A stretch of DNA of 64,000 bases from an uncultured Pontibacter sp. (GCF_947495565.1 NZ_CANLZM010000001.1:372001-436000), one strand, 5' to 3'; shown: positions 45,563-55,140, counted from the first letter of the stretch. A program made the numbers and translations. Notes: generated by a model not told the origin, from the letters alone.

Positions 45563-47260
45563 ATGGCTGAAGTTATAAGAATGCCCAAGATGAGCGACAC
45601 GATGACAGAGGGGGTGATTGCATCTTGGTTGAAAAAAGAAGGCGACAAAGTGAGCTCCGGCGACATACTGGCCGAAGTGGAAACTGACAAGGCTACCATG
45701 GAGCTAGAGTCGTATGAAGACGGTACACTGCTGCACATCGGTCCTAAAAAGGGCGATTCTGTACCTGTAGATGCTGTTATCGCTATCATCGGTAAAGAGG
45801 GCGAGGATATCTCCGGGCTTCTGAGCGAGGTGAAAGACGGTGGCGCACCAGCTTCCAAATCTGAACAGAAAGAGGAGAAGCCAGAGCCGAAGAAAGAAGA
45901 AACCAAGCCTGCTGTAGCCAAAGAAGAGGCTCCCGCTAAAACCGCTGTTGACACAAGCAACATCAAGGCTTCTGTAATCCGCATGCCAAAAATGAGCGAC
46001 ACCATGACAGAAGGCGTACTGGTGAGCTGGCAGAAAAAAGAAGGCGACAAAGTTAAGTCCGGCGATATTCTGGCTGAGGTGGAAACCGATAAGGCTACCA
46101 TGGAGCTGGAGTCTTATGAAGACGGCACCTTGCTTTACCTGGGCGTAAAAGAAGGCGACTCTGTTGCCGTTGATGCCATTATCGCTATCATAGGTGAGGA
46201 AGGCGCTGATTATAAATCGCTTTTAGGAGCAGCCTCATCAGACACGCAGGAGCGTCAGGAAAATGCAAAGACTGATGAAGCAATTGAGGCAGGAGTAGAT
46301 GCTACTACCTCTGAGAAAGTGCAGGATACTAAAGTAACCGATACTGCTGAAGAGGAAGCTGCTGCTATTTCTGAGAATGGCCGCATCAAGGCCTCTCCGT
46401 TGGCGAAGCGAGTTGCTAAAGAGAAAGGCTTTAAGCTGTCCCAAATAAAAGGCACCGGTGAAGGTGGCCGTATTGTGCTGCGCGACGTTGAGAATTTCAC
46501 TCCGTCTGCCGCACCGCAAAAAGCTACTGCGCCACAGGCCGCCGCACCTCAGGCTGCTGCCATACCTGGCGCACCAGCCGAGGCTTACGAAGAAGTGAGC
46601 GTATCGCAGATGCGCAAGGTGATTGCCCGCCGCCTGGCCGAGAGCAAGTTCACGGCGCCGCACTTCTACCTGACCATGGAAATTGATATGGACAAAGCCA
46701 TCGAGGCGCGCGCCAGCATCAACGAAGTGTCTCCGGTGAAGGTATCGTTTAACGACCTTGTGATCAAAGCTGCAGCTGCTGCCCTACGTCAGCACCCGGC
46801 GGTTAACTCATCCTGGTTAGGAGACAAGATCCGTTACAACAAGCACATCAACATTGGTGTAGCCGTAGCGGTAGAAGAAGGTCTGCTGGTACCGGTTGTT
46901 CGCAACGCTGATTTTAAATCTTTATCTGCCATTTCTGCGGAGGTAAAAGACTTGGGTGGCAAAGCGAAAACCAAGAAGCTGCAGCCGTCTGATTGGGAAG
47001 GAAACACCTTTACCATCTCCAACCTGGGCATGTTCGGCATCGAAGAATTCACGGCTATCATCAACCCACCAGATGCCTGCATTATGGCAGTGGGCGGTAT
47101 TAAGCAGATTCCGGTTGTGAAGAACGGTAACATCCAGATCGGAAACGTTATGAAGGTAACGCTTTCCTGCGACCACCGCGTAGTGGATGGTGCTGTAGGC
47201 TCAGCTTTCCTGCAAACATTCAAAAACCTGCTGGAGAATCCGGTGAGAATACTGGTTTAA
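45563..47260 (+). CDS. pdhC: Pyruvate dehydrogenase E2 (dihydrolipoamide acetyltransferase), two lipoyl domains
   Basis: The 565-residue protein has two near-identical lipoyl domains, each with ETDKATMELESYEDG (lipoyl Lys43 and its repeat near 175), joined by a Glu/Lys/Pro/Ala linker. An E3/E1-binding domain (KASPLAKRVAKEKGF) near 272-310 and the catalytic domain with SCDHRVVDG (His near 537) follow. It transfers acetyl to CoA in the core of the complex. The E1 and E3 genes are not adjacent. It contains no exact AAGTATA repeat, unlike most genes here. A strong terminator follows. Confidence 0.94.
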   Translation: MAEVIRMPKMSDTMTEGVIASWLKKEGDKVSSGDILAEVETDKATMELESYEDGTLLHIGPKKGDSVPVDAVIAIIGKEGEDISGLLSEVKDGGAPASKSEQKEEKPEPKKEETKPAVAKEEAPAKTAVDTSNIKASVIRMPKMSDTMTEGVLVSWQKKEGDKVKSGDILAEVETDKATMELESYEDGTLLYLGVKEGDSVAVDAIIAIIGEEGADYKSLLGAASSDTQERQENAKTDEAIEAGVDATTSEKVQDTKVTDTAEEEAAAISENGRIKASPLAKRVAKEKGFKLSQIKGTGEGGRIVLRDVENFTPSAAPQKATAPQAAAPQAAAIPGAPAEAYEEVSVSQMRKVIARRLAESKFTAPHFYLTMEIDMDKAIEARASINEVSPVKVSFNDLVIKAAAAALRQHPAVNSSWLGDKIRYNKHINIGVAVAVEEGLLVPVVRNADFKSLSAISAEVKDLGGKAKTKKLQPSDWEGNTFTISNLGMFGIEEFTAIINPPDACIMAVGGIKQIPVVKNGNIQIGNVMKVTLSCDHRVVDGAVGSAFLQTFKNLLENPVRILV

Positions 47261-47279
47261 GTAGCAGCAAGTATAAAGC

Positions 47280-47315
47280 AAAAGAGGTCCCTCCGGAAAC
47301 GGAGGGACCTCTTTT
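47280..47315 (+). terminator. Rho-independent terminator
   Basis: AAAAGAGGTCCCTCC pairs with GGAGGGACCTCTTTT around a 6-nt loop, with T-rich sequence after it. It ends the E2 gene. Confidence 0.88.
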
Positions 47316-47429
47316 GCTTTTAAAAATTTTTAAAGAACTGGGAGTTTCTCTACTGCGAGTTTTCAGCTCGTGGTGATGCATGTGCTAAGCTCCCAGCATA
47401 CGTGACTCCAATTTGTACTTTCATACTTT

Positions 47430-47472
47430 AGCACATCGTGTTGTATACAGAAAGCTCACAACACGATGTGCT
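47430..47472. terminator. Perfect 15-bp hairpin, probable terminator
   Basis: AGCACATCGTGTTGT (47430-47444) pairs exactly with ACAACACGATGTGCT (47458-47472). It ends 3 nt before the stop codon of the M1 aminopeptidase on the minus strand. The T run is weak, so the role is likely but not certain. Confidence 0.65.
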
Positions 47473-47475
47473 TTA

Positions 47476-50073
47476 TTACTGTTTCACCAGCTTCTCCGCC
47501 CTGAACAGATCATCCGCTGCCTGTAAAATCTTTGCTTTTAGCTTTGGATTATAGTTTGGGTTGGCGGCCAAAAAGTTGCGTACCACTTCAGCCGCCGCTG
47601 TTGTCTGGTAAAAGCCAAAGGTGGCGCGAAGCCAGTTGTAAGGAAAGAAGATGTCGCCGGTACGTTGTATCTCCTCCAGCAGCTCCAGGCTCTGCGGCAG
47701 GTACTTCTCTGATGTTTCAGCACGCAGCGGGTGGTGCAGGTAGCCTAACGCAGAAGCTACCCAAGATTCTTTTTCACGGTTTTCTGCCGCTTTCAGAGAG
47801 GCAAAAAACGCATCCCGCACTTGCACCTCTGGCGATAAAGCCGGCATCATAAATTCCAGCCTCTTTTTCCTGTCCGGGTTCTGAATACGAGCTAACTGCT
47901 GCTCCAGTATATTTTCAGCCGGGTAGTTGCGTACAGCCAGGGCAAGCGCCAGCGAAGTGTAATCATCTTCATTTAGCTTTATGCCCGTGGGCGGCTGCTG
48001 CTTTTGCCAAATCTGGTACAGCCTTTCCTGTGCCTGCTGGGTGAGGGCTATACTTTGATAGGTTTTAAAAAGCAGTTTTTTAACGTTAGATGCCTGCTGC
48101 TGCGCAAGCGCATGCCAAACATTCTGCTCCAGTTGTGCCGTATGCTGCTGGCGCTGTGCCGGAGTGAGCAGCCCCCAATAAATGTCGCTCAGTTGGCCAG
48201 TCAGCAGCTTTATATTCAGCTCTTCCTGCTCCTGGAGTAGTCCCTTCTGGTAAAAATCAAGCAGCTGCGAGGGTGTAAGGCTGCGGCCGTTCAGCATGTT
48301 TTCGTAAAGATTGATGTAGGCGGAGGCACGCTGCACCGGGTCCTGCAACGTATACAGCCGCTGCAGCATCGCCTCATCAACCGGGAATACGCCGTAGCCC
48401 TGCCCCGTGGAGTTGAAAAGTATAAACAGTGGTGCTTCTTTGCCAGCGGCGGCTTCTACTATAATTTCTTTGTTGGTCATGTCCACGGTCAGTTCTTCGA
48501 GGCGGTCCGGGTATACCAGTGCTATCTCGAAAAACTGTGGCCATACTCTGTCGGAGCCATCTTCGCCTTTCTGCGACACGCGCAGTTGCGCTATTTTGCC
48601 GTTGCTGGTTTTTAGCTCGTGTGTAAAAACCGGGCGGCCTGGTTCATTTACCCATACCTGGTTCCACTGCTGCAGATCGGTGGTGGTGCGGGCATCCAGA
48701 ATTTTAATCAGGTCAGGCCAGGTGGCATTATGGTAGGCGTAGGTTTTCAGGTACTCCTGCAGCCCTTTGCGTAATTCTTCCTCACCCATCAAACGTTCCA
48801 GCTGCCGCATCATGATTGGTGCTTTGTGGTAGATGATGCCTCCGTAAAGTGAGCCAGCGTCCTGCAGGTTATCCAGCGGTTGCCGGATGGGGTTGGCTCC
48901 GGAGGTGCGGTCTATACCGTAAGCAGCCGGGAAGTGATCTACCAGAAACTTCATGTCATAGTTGGTGTTCTCCAGCGCCACCTGCGTTACTTTGTCGGCC
49001 ATAAAGTTGGCGAACACCTCTTTCATCCACACATCGTCAAACCACTGCATGGTTACCAGGTCGCCAAACCACATGTGCGCTGTTTCGTGGGCGATGAGGT
49101 TGGAGCGAGCTATTTTCTCATCCTTTGTAGCGCCTTCGTCTAAAAACAGGGTAGAGGCTTTGTACTGAATCGCCCCTACGTGCTCCATGCCGCCGTACTG
49201 GAAATCCGGAATCGCCACAAAATCAAACTTCTGGAATGGGTACGGAATCTGTGTGTAATCCTCCAGAAAAACCAGTGCATCGCTGTGGATCTGGAAGATC
49301 GGGTCCATACTTTCGCGGATCTTGCTTTGGTCGGTTTCCCGGTGGTAGAAGTGCATGGCGGTGCCCCGCATGTCGCGCTGCACGTGCTTGAACTTGCCAG
49401 CCGCAAAAGAGAATAGGTAAGTCGGGATGGTATCCGAAGCAGCGAAAGTATAGCTTTTACTAGTGCCGGAGCGCGTGGAATCTACCAATGTGCCATTTGC
49501 CAAGGCGTTCCAGTCTGCTGGCATGGTTAAGTTGAGCTTGAACGTGGCCTTAAGGTTAGGCTGATCAAACACGGGCAGCACCGTGCGGGCGCGGTCGGGC
49601 ACCAGCAACGTGTAAAGGTAATCCTGGTTGCGGTTCAGGGATAAATCACCGGCTATAAAATCTATCTTCACCACGTTCTCGCCGAGCTTCAGATGGCTGG
49701 CCGGAAGTATAATATGCTCATTCTCCAGCTTCGCCTCCAGTTGCTGTCCGTTCAGCCATACCTGCTTCAGGTGGTCAGGGTTCTCTTTAAAGTCGAGCTG
49801 CAGGGGTTTGCTGTTGTCGGAAAGGCGGAAGGTAATGGTCTCGCTGCCGGGGATAGGTTGCTGCCGCTCTGCGGGAATATCCAGGCTAATATCGTAAGCA
49901 ATGTGGCTGAGCACTTGCTTGCGGAAGTCGGCCAGCTCTTTGGATACGCCGGTTTCTACAGGTATGGGCTCAGATACGGTTTTGGTGCCACTGCAGGAAG
50001 CCATGCTGCCGGCGCTGAACAAAGCTATACCTGCTATCAGTAGGTTTCTGTTTCTCTTTTTCATACTTTTCAA
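47476..50073 (-). CDS. M1 family aminopeptidase lipoprotein
   Basis: The 865-residue protein has a lipobox (GSMASC, Cys27) and the M1 layout: beta-saddle, catalytic domain and helical repeats. The exopeptidase motif is GGMEH (294-298) in place of the common GAMEN, and the zinc motif is HETAH (329-333) followed by WFGDLVTMQWFDDVWMKE, with the third ligand Glu. Start MKSMKK or the nearby MKKRNRN are both possible. It trims peptides on the periplasmic side. Confidence 0.92.
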   Translation of the reverse strand: MKSMKKRNRNLLIAGIALFSAGSMASCSGTKTVSEPIPVETGVSKELADFRKQVLSHIAYDISLDIPAERQQPIPGSETITFRLSDNSKPLQLDFKENPDHLKQVWLNGQQLEAKLENEHIILPASHLKLGENVVKIDFIAGDLSLNRNQDYLYTLLVPDRARTVLPVFDQPNLKATFKLNLTMPADWNALANGTLVDSTRSGTSKSYTFAASDTIPTYLFSFAAGKFKHVQRDMRGTAMHFYHRETDQSKIRESMDPIFQIHSDALVFLEDYTQIPYPFQKFDFVAIPDFQYGGMEHVGAIQYKASTLFLDEGATKDEKIARSNLIAHETAHMWFGDLVTMQWFDDVWMKEVFANFMADKVTQVALENTNYDMKFLVDHFPAAYGIDRTSGANPIRQPLDNLQDAGSLYGGIIYHKAPIMMRQLERLMGEEELRKGLQEYLKTYAYHNATWPDLIKILDARTTTDLQQWNQVWVNEPGRPVFTHELKTSNGKIAQLRVSQKGEDGSDRVWPQFFEIALVYPDRLEELTVDMTNKEIIVEAAAGKEAPLFILFNSTGQGYGVFPVDEAMLQRLYTLQDPVQRASAYINLYENMLNGRSLTPSQLLDFYQKGLLQEQEELNIKLLTGQLSDIYWGLLTPAQRQQHTAQLEQNVWHALAQQQASNVKKLLFKTYQSIALTQQAQERLYQIWQKQQPPTGIKLNEDDYTSLALALAVRNYPAENILEQQLARIQNPDRKKRLEFMMPALSPEVQVRDAFFASLKAAENREKESWVASALGYLHHPLRAETSEKYLPQSLELLEEIQRTGDIFFPYNWLRATFGFYQTTAAAEVVRNFLAANPNYNPKLKAKILQAADDLFRAEKLVKQ

Positions 50074-50191
50074 ATATACTTATAAAAGTTAGAGAGTTGT
50101 AGAAAGGCCATGCTTTACAGCTTTATAGTGAGAGAAGTAAAAGCGTAGGGCTTGATCTCGGCATCTTTTAAATCTATACTTTAATTTGATC

Positions 50192-50758
50192 ATGGAGAAC
50201 AAAACATACAGCGTAATCATCGCTTCTAAAAACCCTGTGAAGGTAAATGCTGCGGTGGACGGACTAAAGCGCATGTTTCCGGAGGCAGATTTTATACCTG
50301 AGCCTGTAAGCGTGGCGTCGGGTGTGGCAGACCAACCCATGACCGGGCAGGAGACGCTGCAGGGGGCGCTGAACCGTGTGGCCAATGCAAAAGAAATACA
50401 CCCGGAGGCTGATTTCTGGATCGGGATAGAAGGCGGTGTGGAGGTGATAACGGAGGAGCTGGCAACTTTTGCGTGGGTGGTGGTGCAGGGCCGGGAGCAG
50501 CTTGGCAAAGCACGATCAGGTACTTTTTTCCTGCCTACGCAGGTGCGCGAGCTGGTGGAGCAGGGGGTAGAGTTAGGCACAGCCAACGACAGGGTTTTCA
50601 GCCACTCCAACTCCAAACAGAAAGGCGGGGCCATCGGTATTTTATCGCATAACGTGGTGGACAGGCGCGAACTGTACGAGCAGGCGGTGGTGCTGGCGCT
50701 GCTGCCTTTCCGGAACAAAAGCCTGTATTTGAAACCACAGCCGCAGCCGCAAGTATAA
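50192..50758 (+). CDS. yjjX: Inosine/xanthosine triphosphatase (YjjX family)
   Basis: From ATG at 50192 the protein has 188 residues; a TTG six nt earlier is less likely. YjjX signatures are VIIASKNPVKVNAAVDGLKRMFP, VADQPMTGQETLQGALNR and FWIGIEGGVE. It hydrolyses ITP and XTP to keep them out of nucleic acids. Its stop codon (GTA TAA) is in an AAGTATA repeat, and pxpB begins 7 nt later, so it probably leads the pxp operon. Confidence 0.9.
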   Translation: MENKTYSVIIASKNPVKVNAAVDGLKRMFPEADFIPEPVSVASGVADQPMTGQETLQGALNRVANAKEIHPEADFWIGIEGGVEVITEELATFAWVVVQGREQLGKARSGTFFLPTQVRELVEQGVELGTANDRVFSHSNSKQKGGAIGILSHNVVDRRELYEQAVVLALLPFRNKSLYLKPQPQPQV

Positions 50759-50765
50759 AATCCTT

Positions 50766-51500
50766 ATGCCTCACATCATCCAAAATCCGCCGCTGCAACT
50801 TTGCCCCCTCGGCGACTCAGCTGTGGTGCTGCAGTTCGGCGGGGAGATAGACCTAAACACGCATCATCGTATACGTGCCGTGTCTCAGGTGCTGGAGCAG
50901 CAGCCTTTTGCTGGTTTAGTAGAGTTTGTGCCAGCTTTTACCACCATCACCGTTTACTATGATCCTTGGGTGTTGAGCCAGGAAGGAAAGCTGGATGCCT
51001 ACAGCGAAGCAGTGCAGCAGCTGGAGGTATTGCTGGAGCAGGCAGAAAAAGCCGAGCCAGCGCCAGCGCGGGTGGTGGAGCTGCCAGTAGTGTACGGCGG
51101 CAAGTATGGCCCTGATCTGCAGGAGGTCGCGGATCATGCCGGACTGGATGCAGCGGAAGTGATTCGGATACACAGCAGCGGGAAATACCATGTTTACATG
51201 ATCGGGTTTGCACCTGGCTTTCCGTACTTAGGAGGTATGGATGCGCGTATTGCTACACCTCGTAAAGCCAGCCCAAGAGCAAGTATACCAGCCGGAAGTG
51301 TAGGCATTGCCGGAGCGCAGACAGGAGTATACCCTATCAGCACCCCCGGTGGCTGGCAACTTGTAGGGCGCACACCGCTACAGCTCTTCAACCCAAACCG
51401 CGATGAGCCGAGTCTTTTGCAAGCAGGTGATGAAGTTCGTTTTGTACCGATTCCGGAGGAGGAATACATAGATAGAGAGGAGGGGCAGGCATGGGTGTGA
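50766..51500 (+). CDS. pxpB: 5-oxoprolinase subunit B (KipI-like)
   Basis: The 244-residue protein matches KipI/allophanate hydrolase subunit 1: LGDSAVVLQFGGEID at the start, YMIGFAPGFPYLGGMD and the region IPAGSVGIAGAQTGVYPISTPGGW. With PxpA and PxpC it cleaves 5-oxoproline to glutamate using ATP. It overlaps pxpC by 10 nt. The order here is pxpB-pxpC-pxpA-transporter. Confidence 0.94.
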   Translation: MPHIIQNPPLQLCPLGDSAVVLQFGGEIDLNTHHRIRAVSQVLEQQPFAGLVEFVPAFTTITVYYDPWVLSQEGKLDAYSEAVQQLEVLLEQAEKAEPAPARVVELPVVYGGKYGPDLQEVADHAGLDAAEVIRIHSSGKYHVYMIGFAPGFPYLGGMDARIATPRKASPRASIPAGSVGIAGAQTGVYPISTPGGWQLVGRTPLQLFNPNRDEPSLLQAGDEVRFVPIPEEEYIDREEGQAWV

Positions 51501-52504
51501 AAGTGCTTAAGCCCGGCCTGCTAACTACCGTGCAGGACCTTGGCCGCTACGGCTATCAAAAACAAGGTGTGGTGGTGGGCGGAGCCATGGATGCCCTGGC
51601 GCTGCGCATCGCGAATCTGCTGGCTGGCAATAGCGAAGGTGCCGCTGCTTTGGAGATTTGCATGCAGGGGCCGGAGCTGCAGTTTGAGCAGGATGCCATG
51701 ATCGCCATAGCCGGCGCTGACTTATCCGCAAGTATAAATGATAAGCCGGTGCGCCTGTGGCGGCCGGTGCTCGTAAAGGCCGGAAACATACTGCGTTTCG
51801 GCAAGCCAAAGCATGCGAATTATGCTTACCTGGCCATGGCCGGAGGAATAAACGTGCCGGTGCAGATGGGCAGCCGCTCCACTTACTTAAGCGCAGGTAT
51901 CGGAGGACTGGAAGGCAGGGCCTTACGAAGCGCTGATACTTTACACTGTGGTGAGCTGAGTGAGCTGAACAGGGCCATGCTGAGTGAGCTGCTGCTACAG
52001 GTAAAAAAGGACGATACTTTTACAGAAGCCAGTTGGAGCCCGGAGCCGGAACTGCTGCCAAGCTATGAGCAAAACCCGGTGCTGCGCGCAAGGGGCGGAC
52101 TGGAGTATAACTGGTTTTCAGAAAACAGCCGAGGCTATATCTGGAGCGAAAAGTACCAGCTGACCCCGCAGTCAGACAGAATGGGATACAGGTTGCGCGG
52201 AGCCACGCTGGCGCTGGAGGAGGAGAAAGACATGCTTTCCTCGGCCGTGAGTTTCGGAACGGTACAGGTGCCGCCGCAGGGTTCTCCCATTATTCTGATG
52301 GCCGACTCCCAAACCACCGGCGGTTATCCGCGCATTGCCCAAATCATTACCGCCGACTTGCCCAAGCTGGCACAGGTGCAGTTCGGTGGCATCATTCGGT
52401 TTGAGGATGTTAGCCTGGAGGAGGCGCAGCGGCTATTATACAACCAGAAAAAACAAGTGCTTGCCCTGCAGCAGGCAATTAAATACAAGCTTTACCAAGC
52501 ATGA
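51491..52504 (+). CDS. pxpC: 5-oxoprolinase subunit C (KipA-like)
   Basis: The 337-residue protein matches KipA/allophanate hydrolase subunit 2: [19 protein letters not shown] at the start, [17 protein letters not shown] and [13 protein letters not shown]. It starts within the end of pxpB and overlaps pxpA by 4 nt (ATGA), showing translational coupling. Confidence 0.94.
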   Translation: MGVKVLKPGLLTTVQDLGRYGYQKQGVVVGGAMDALALRIANLLAGNSEGAAALEICMQGPELQFEQDAMIAIAGADLSASINDKPVRLWRPVLVKAGNILRFGKPKHANYAYLAMAGGINVPVQMGSRSTYLSAGIGGLEGRALRSADTLHCGELSELNRAMLSELLLQVKKDDTFTEASWSPEPELLPSYEQNPVLRARGGLEYNWFSENSRGYIWSEKYQLTPQSDRMGYRLRGATLALEEEKDMLSSAVSFGTVQVPPQGSPIILMADSQTTGGYPRIAQIITADLPKLAQVQFGGIIRFEDVSLEEAQRLLYNQKKQVLALQQAIKYKLYQA

Positions 52505-53262
52505 ACCACCTTACTGTAGACCTCAACTGCGACATGGGCGAGAGCTTCGGCTCCTGGAACATGGGCAACGACAGCGAATTGCTCCACTACGTCAGCTCCG
52601 CCAACATTGCCTGCGGCTTTCATGCCGGTGATCCTGCCACTATGAAAAAGACGGTGAGGTTGGCCCTGGTAAAAAAAGTGGCAATCGGCGCGCATCCGGG
52701 CCTGCCCGATTTAGTTGGCTTTGGAAGAAGAGAGATGGCCGTATCGGCGGCGGAGGTGTATGATATGGTGCTGTACCAGGTGGGGGCGCTGGCTGCCATT
52801 GCAAAAGCCGAGGGAGCAAGCCTGCACCACGTAAAGCCGCACGGGGCACTCTACAACATGGCCGCAACCAACCAACAGCTAGCCGAAGCCATAGCCGATG
52901 CTGTCTCTAAAATCAATCCGGAACTAATACTATACGGCCTTGCCGGAAGTGAATTGGTAAAGGCCGGCGGAAAGTTTGGCCTCAGGACCGCGAATGAGGT
53001 TTTTGCCGATCGTACTTACCAACAGAACGGAACGCTCACGCCTCGCAGCCAGCCCAACGCGCTCATCACCGACGATAAGCAGGCGGTGCAGCAGGTGCTG
53101 CGCATGGTGCAGGAAGGCAAAGTGCAGTCGCGGCAGGGGACGGAGGTAAGGATACAAGCAGACACTGTTTGCATACACGGCGACGGGCCACATGCCCTGC
53201 CTTTTGCTAAACTAATCCGTGAGCGCCTCATTTCGGAAGGCATTCACATTTCAGCCCTTTAA
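52501..53262 (+). CDS. pxpA: 5-oxoprolinase subunit A (LamB/YcsF family)
   Basis: The 253-residue protein has the LamB/YcsF barrel signatures [39 protein letters not shown] and VKPHGALYN. PxpA is thought to receive the phosphorylated 5-oxoproline and complete hydrolysis to glutamate. It starts on the ATGA overlap with pxpC, and the transporter gene starts 6 nt after it. Confidence 0.95.
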   Translation: MNHLTVDLNCDMGESFGSWNMGNDSELLHYVSSANIACGFHAGDPATMKKTVRLALVKKVAIGAHPGLPDLVGFGRREMAVSAAEVYDMVLYQVGALAAIAKAEGASLHHVKPHGALYNMAATNQQLAEAIADAVSKINPELILYGLAGSELVKAGGKFGLRTANEVFADRTYQQNGTLTPRSQPNALITDDKQAVQQVLRMVQEGKVQSRQGTEVRIQADTVCIHGDGPHALPFAKLIRERLISEGIHISAL

Positions 53263-53268
53263 GCAAGT

Positions 53269-54456
53269 ATGAAACAAAAGAACTGGAGTGTATTGCTCGG
53301 TGCGGCTTTTCTGATGGCTACCTCTGCCGTTGGTCCCGGCTTCCTGACGCAAACTACCGTTTTCACGCAGCAATTGGCCGCAAGTTTCGGCTTCGTTATA
53401 CTTATCTCCATTATTCTGGATATCGGTGTGCAGTTGAATGTGTGGCGGGTGATTGCGGTGTCGGAGCGGCGGGCGCAGGACATCGCTAACTTAGTGCTGC
53501 CAGGTTTGGGAGCCGTTATCTCTTTCCTGATTGTGCTGGGTGGCTTGGCTTTCAACATCGGCAATGTGGGCGGTGCCGGGCTTGGCTTTAATGTGCTGCT
53601 GGGCATCTCTCCGGAAGTAGGGGCCATGATTGCCGCCGGCATGGCGATTGCTGTTTTCCTGGTGCGTGAGGCCGGTAAGGTAATGGATCGTTTTGCGCAG
53701 GTAATGGGCTTTCTGATGATTCTGCTTATTGTATACGTGGCCGTTACGTCTGCGCCGCCACTGGGCGAGGCTGTTGCTAAAACCTTCCTGCCGGATGAGG
53801 TGGATGTGCTGGCGATTGTTACCCTGGTGGGCGGCACAGTGGGCGGCTACATTACGTTTGCCGGAGGCCATCGACTGCTGGATGCCGGTATAAAAGGCAA
53901 GGCATCGCTTGGTGAGGTAAATACCAGTGCGGTGTCGGGTATTACGGTGGCCTCGGTTATTCGGGTGTTTCTGTTTCTGGCGGCGCTGGGCGTAGTAAGC
54001 AAAGGGCTGGTGCTGGATGCTGCCAATCCGCCGGCTTCGGTTTTCCAGTTGGCGGCAGGAGAGGTGGGGTATAAGCTTTTTGGTGTGGTGATGCTCTCTG
54101 CTGCGGTTACCTCCGTTATTGGCTCTGCTTATACTTCTGTATCCTTTCTTAAGTCGTTTAGCGGCGTTATCCGCAGGAATGAGAATTGGGTGATCATCGG
54201 GTTTATACTTATCTCCACGGCCATTTTCGTAACTATTGGCCAGCCGGTGCGCCTGCTTATACTTGCCGGAGCTCTGAACGGCCTTATCTTGCCGCTTACA
54301 TTGGGAGTTATACTTTACGCAGCCTACAAGCCAAGCATTATGGGCGATTACCGGCACCCGCCGCTGTTAACGGTTTTCGGTGTGCTGGTGGTGCTGGTGA
54401 TGGCATACCTCGGCGGTTACACGCTGCTGCAGCAGTTGCCAAAGCTATTTAATTAA
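53269..54456 (+). CDS. NRAMP-related membrane transporter of the 5-oxoprolinase operon
   Basis: The 395-residue protein has about 10-11 membrane spans and NRAMP-like order, resembling B. subtilis YcsG, whose gene lies beside ycsF/kipI/kipA. The metal-binding DPGN of true NRAMP transporters is GPGF (residues 22-25), and the TM6 MPH motif is not present (YITFAGGH). Divalent-metal transport is therefore doubtful; uptake of 5-oxoproline or a related amide is a reasonable guess from position. It holds five TATACTT repeats, all in the same orientation. Confidence 0.83.
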   Translation: MKQKNWSVLLGAAFLMATSAVGPGFLTQTTVFTQQLAASFGFVILISIILDIGVQLNVWRVIAVSERRAQDIANLVLPGLGAVISFLIVLGGLAFNIGNVGGAGLGFNVLLGISPEVGAMIAAGMAIAVFLVREAGKVMDRFAQVMGFLMILLIVYVAVTSAPPLGEAVAKTFLPDEVDVLAIVTLVGGTVGGYITFAGGHRLLDAGIKGKASLGEVNTSAVSGITVASVIRVFLFLAALGVVSKGLVLDAANPPASVFQLAAGEVGYKLFGVVMLSAAVTSVIGSAYTSVSFLKSFSGVIRRNENWVIIGFILISTAIFVTIGQPVRLLILAGALNGLILPLTLGVILYAAYKPSIMGDYRHPPLLTVFGVLVVLVMAYLGGYTLLQQLPKLFN

Positions 54457-54723
54457 GTGCTTTGATTGTTGAAAGCCTGCATTGCTGTGCGTTCAGGCAA
54501 GTATGGCGAGAGTCGCGGTGCATTTAACTTTAAGGCTTATACTTTCGAAATCAACCAAAGTATAAGTTTATACTTGCTGCACTTGCAGTTATACTTCATA
54601 TTACCTCAAATCTGATGATCTGCCTCATGCACCGTTTTACTTATACTTCATCTTACTGATATACGCTGCAGCCAACAATCAAAATCCAGCAATCAACAAT
54701 TTCCCACTCCCGTAAACCTGGGT
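54457..54723. repeat. Intergenic cluster of AAGTATA/TATACTT repeats
   Basis: This 267-nt gap has five exact copies within 111 nt (54538, 54558, 54569, 54590 and 54642) plus the variant AAGTATG near 54499. Two face each other as AAGTATA-AGTT-TATACTT. No gene or terminator is evident. Confidence 0.75.
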
Positions 54724-55140
54724 ATGAGCAAACAGCCAGAGCAGACTGCCACTTTCCGATTTCATGGAGCGCTGAATGATTTTCTGAGCAAGCACCGGAA
54801 GCGGCAGGTGATACACTATGCTTTCCGTGGCGCTCCCGCCATAAAAGATGCCATAGAAGCCCTGGGCGTGCCGCATCCGGAGGTGGATGTGGTGCTGGTA
54901 AACGGGATGCCGGTTTTGCTCTCGTATGCGCTGCATCCGGACGACGTAGTAGAAGTATACCCGGTGGAAGAGGGGAGAAGCTGGCCGGCTGGTTATACTT
55001 TTGTGGAGCAGCATCCGCCCAAAACTAGGCAGTATTTCCATGAGTTTTACCGCTGCCCTTTCTGTAGCCGCATTTACTGGAAAGGCTCCCATTATGAGCG
55101 CATGCAGCAGTACATCGCAAAAATCAGGCGCCAGAGTTAA
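54724..55140 (+). CDS. Mut7-C family protein with the nuclease domain deleted (ubiquitin-like domain plus zinc-ribbon end)
   Basis: The 138-residue protein starts with the ubiquitin-like domain of Mut7-C proteins (RFHGALNDFL, VDVVLVNGMPV, DVVEVYPV) and ends with their conserved tail (YFHEFYRCPFCSRIYWKG, SHYERMQ). The family is usually about 250 residues, with a PIN-like Mut7-C RNase domain between these parts. Here VEVYPVEEGRSW is followed almost at once by HPPKTRQYFHEF, so the nuclease core and the first CxxC of the ribbon are absent while the frame stays open. It probably cannot cut RNA. The rest may still bind a partner or be a decaying gene. Confidence 0.8.
   Translation: MSKQPEQTATFRFHGALNDFLSKHRKRQVIHYAFRGAPAIKDAIEALGVPHPEVDVVLVNGMPVLLSYALHPDDVVEVYPVEEGRSWPAGYTFVEQHPPKTRQYFHEFYRCPFCSRIYWKGSHYERMQQYIAKIRRQS

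Noticed and set aside
45640-46170. Direct repeat inside the E2 gene that could be read as a mobile repeat
   Set aside because: It is the normal duplication of lipoyl domains in pyruvate dehydrogenase E2.
53491-54357. 288-residue minus-strand frame in the transporter gene
   Set aside because: It is antisense to a membrane protein and rich in His/Arg/Gln as expected from complementary hydrophobic codons.
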